Below, piece by piece: positions 63,885-64,000 of a stretch of DNA of 64,000 bases. Numbering within the stretch: the first letter of the stretch is position 1; every line of letters begins with the position of its first letter. The position numbers and the translations under genes were made by a program. The notes under the pieces are model-generated. The model saw only the letters and a program-made list of their open reading frames with translations. It was not told the origin of the DNA and ran no database searches. Source of the stretch: Anaerolineaceae bacterium UBA4890 (GTDB taxonomy: Bacteria; Chloroflexota; Anaerolineae; Anaerolineales; Anaerolineaceae); contig DHCY01000025.1 in the NCBI GenBank assembly GCA_002399085.1, positions 18,952 to 82,951 of the forward strand. The letters run 5' to 3'.

Positions 63885-64000
63885 AACCGGATTTTGCCTG
63901 ATTGTGCCGGATTCCTGACCGAGCACACGGTTTCTCCGAAGGAGTCCTTACACTTTGAGACCTCCGGTCAACTCGCGTGCTCGGCGCGGACGCCGGCACG

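Overview
The window looks like a chromosomal segment from a Gram-positive-type or monoderm-like anaerobe, most probably a Chloroflexota bacterium of the class Anaerolineae. Reasons: hrcA-grpE-dnaK-dnaJ-prmA order under a perfect CIRCE operator, a T-box leader on pheST, two exported proteins that end in a short C-terminal YLP-type tail, a long MTHFD1-type formate-THF ligase, and intergenic repeats of the kind common in Anaerolineae. The taxonomic call is an inference from gene content; there is no rRNA in the window.

Layout. 0-11 kb is mostly housekeeping: tpiA, an exported anchor-type protein, a T-box-controlled pheST operon with two DsrE-like genes behind it, then nicotinate phosphoribosyltransferase, a DUF368 (PopT-type) membrane protein, an acyl-ACP thioesterase, and a cupin-PadR pair. 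41.4-64 kb is again housekeeping: YitT, GNAT, an M23-like exported protein, the HrcA/CIRCE chaperone operon, a FemAB-like acetyltransferase, a PP2C-like membrane protein, MurE, tRNA-Leu(UAA), an XRE regulator, a repeat-rich spacer, a DUF559 nuclease-like gene, a lipoprotein and formate-THF ligase.

11.07-41.27 kb is a 30-kb accessory island of 20 genes, visibly more A+T-rich than its flanks, arranged as two divergent blocks that meet at about 27.65 kb. The minus-strand block holds a DUF4258 protein, an Hsp70/actin-like ATPase, two coiled-coil proteins, a NrdG-like radical SAM protein, a double CbbX-type AAA+ protein fused to a trypsin-like protease, a zinc-ribbon/vWA-like protein, a TRAFAC-type GTPase, a large GAP1-like partner and a HerA/VirB4-like ATPase. 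The plus-strand block holds a NACHT-like STAND ATPase, a sigma-70-family factor with a zinc-type anti-sigma factor, small zinc-ribbon and membrane proteins, two paralogous GTPases whose P-loops read GKD instead of GKS/T, a second GAP1-like protein, and a small convergent E2/RWD-like protein. No integrase, transposase, relaxase or att site was seen.

The main discovery is regulatory. Five sites in the island share one ungapped 29-bp promoter-like element (TGTCACA, then AAAT, then ACATAT at fixed spacing). It precedes four separate transcription units on both strands, and in all four the nearest copy lies 30-34 nt before a start codon; the sigma-factor gene itself has two tandem copies. The simplest reading is that the island's own sigma factor drives the whole system as one autoregulated regulon, turning a collection of NTPases into a single switchable machine. 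Its composition resembles the GTPase/GAP1 and STAND-based conflict systems described computationally by Aravind and colleagues, but this sigma-controlled combination with Hsp70-like, radical SAM and GKD-GTPase parts is not one I recognise. A defence or self/non-self response function is inference only.
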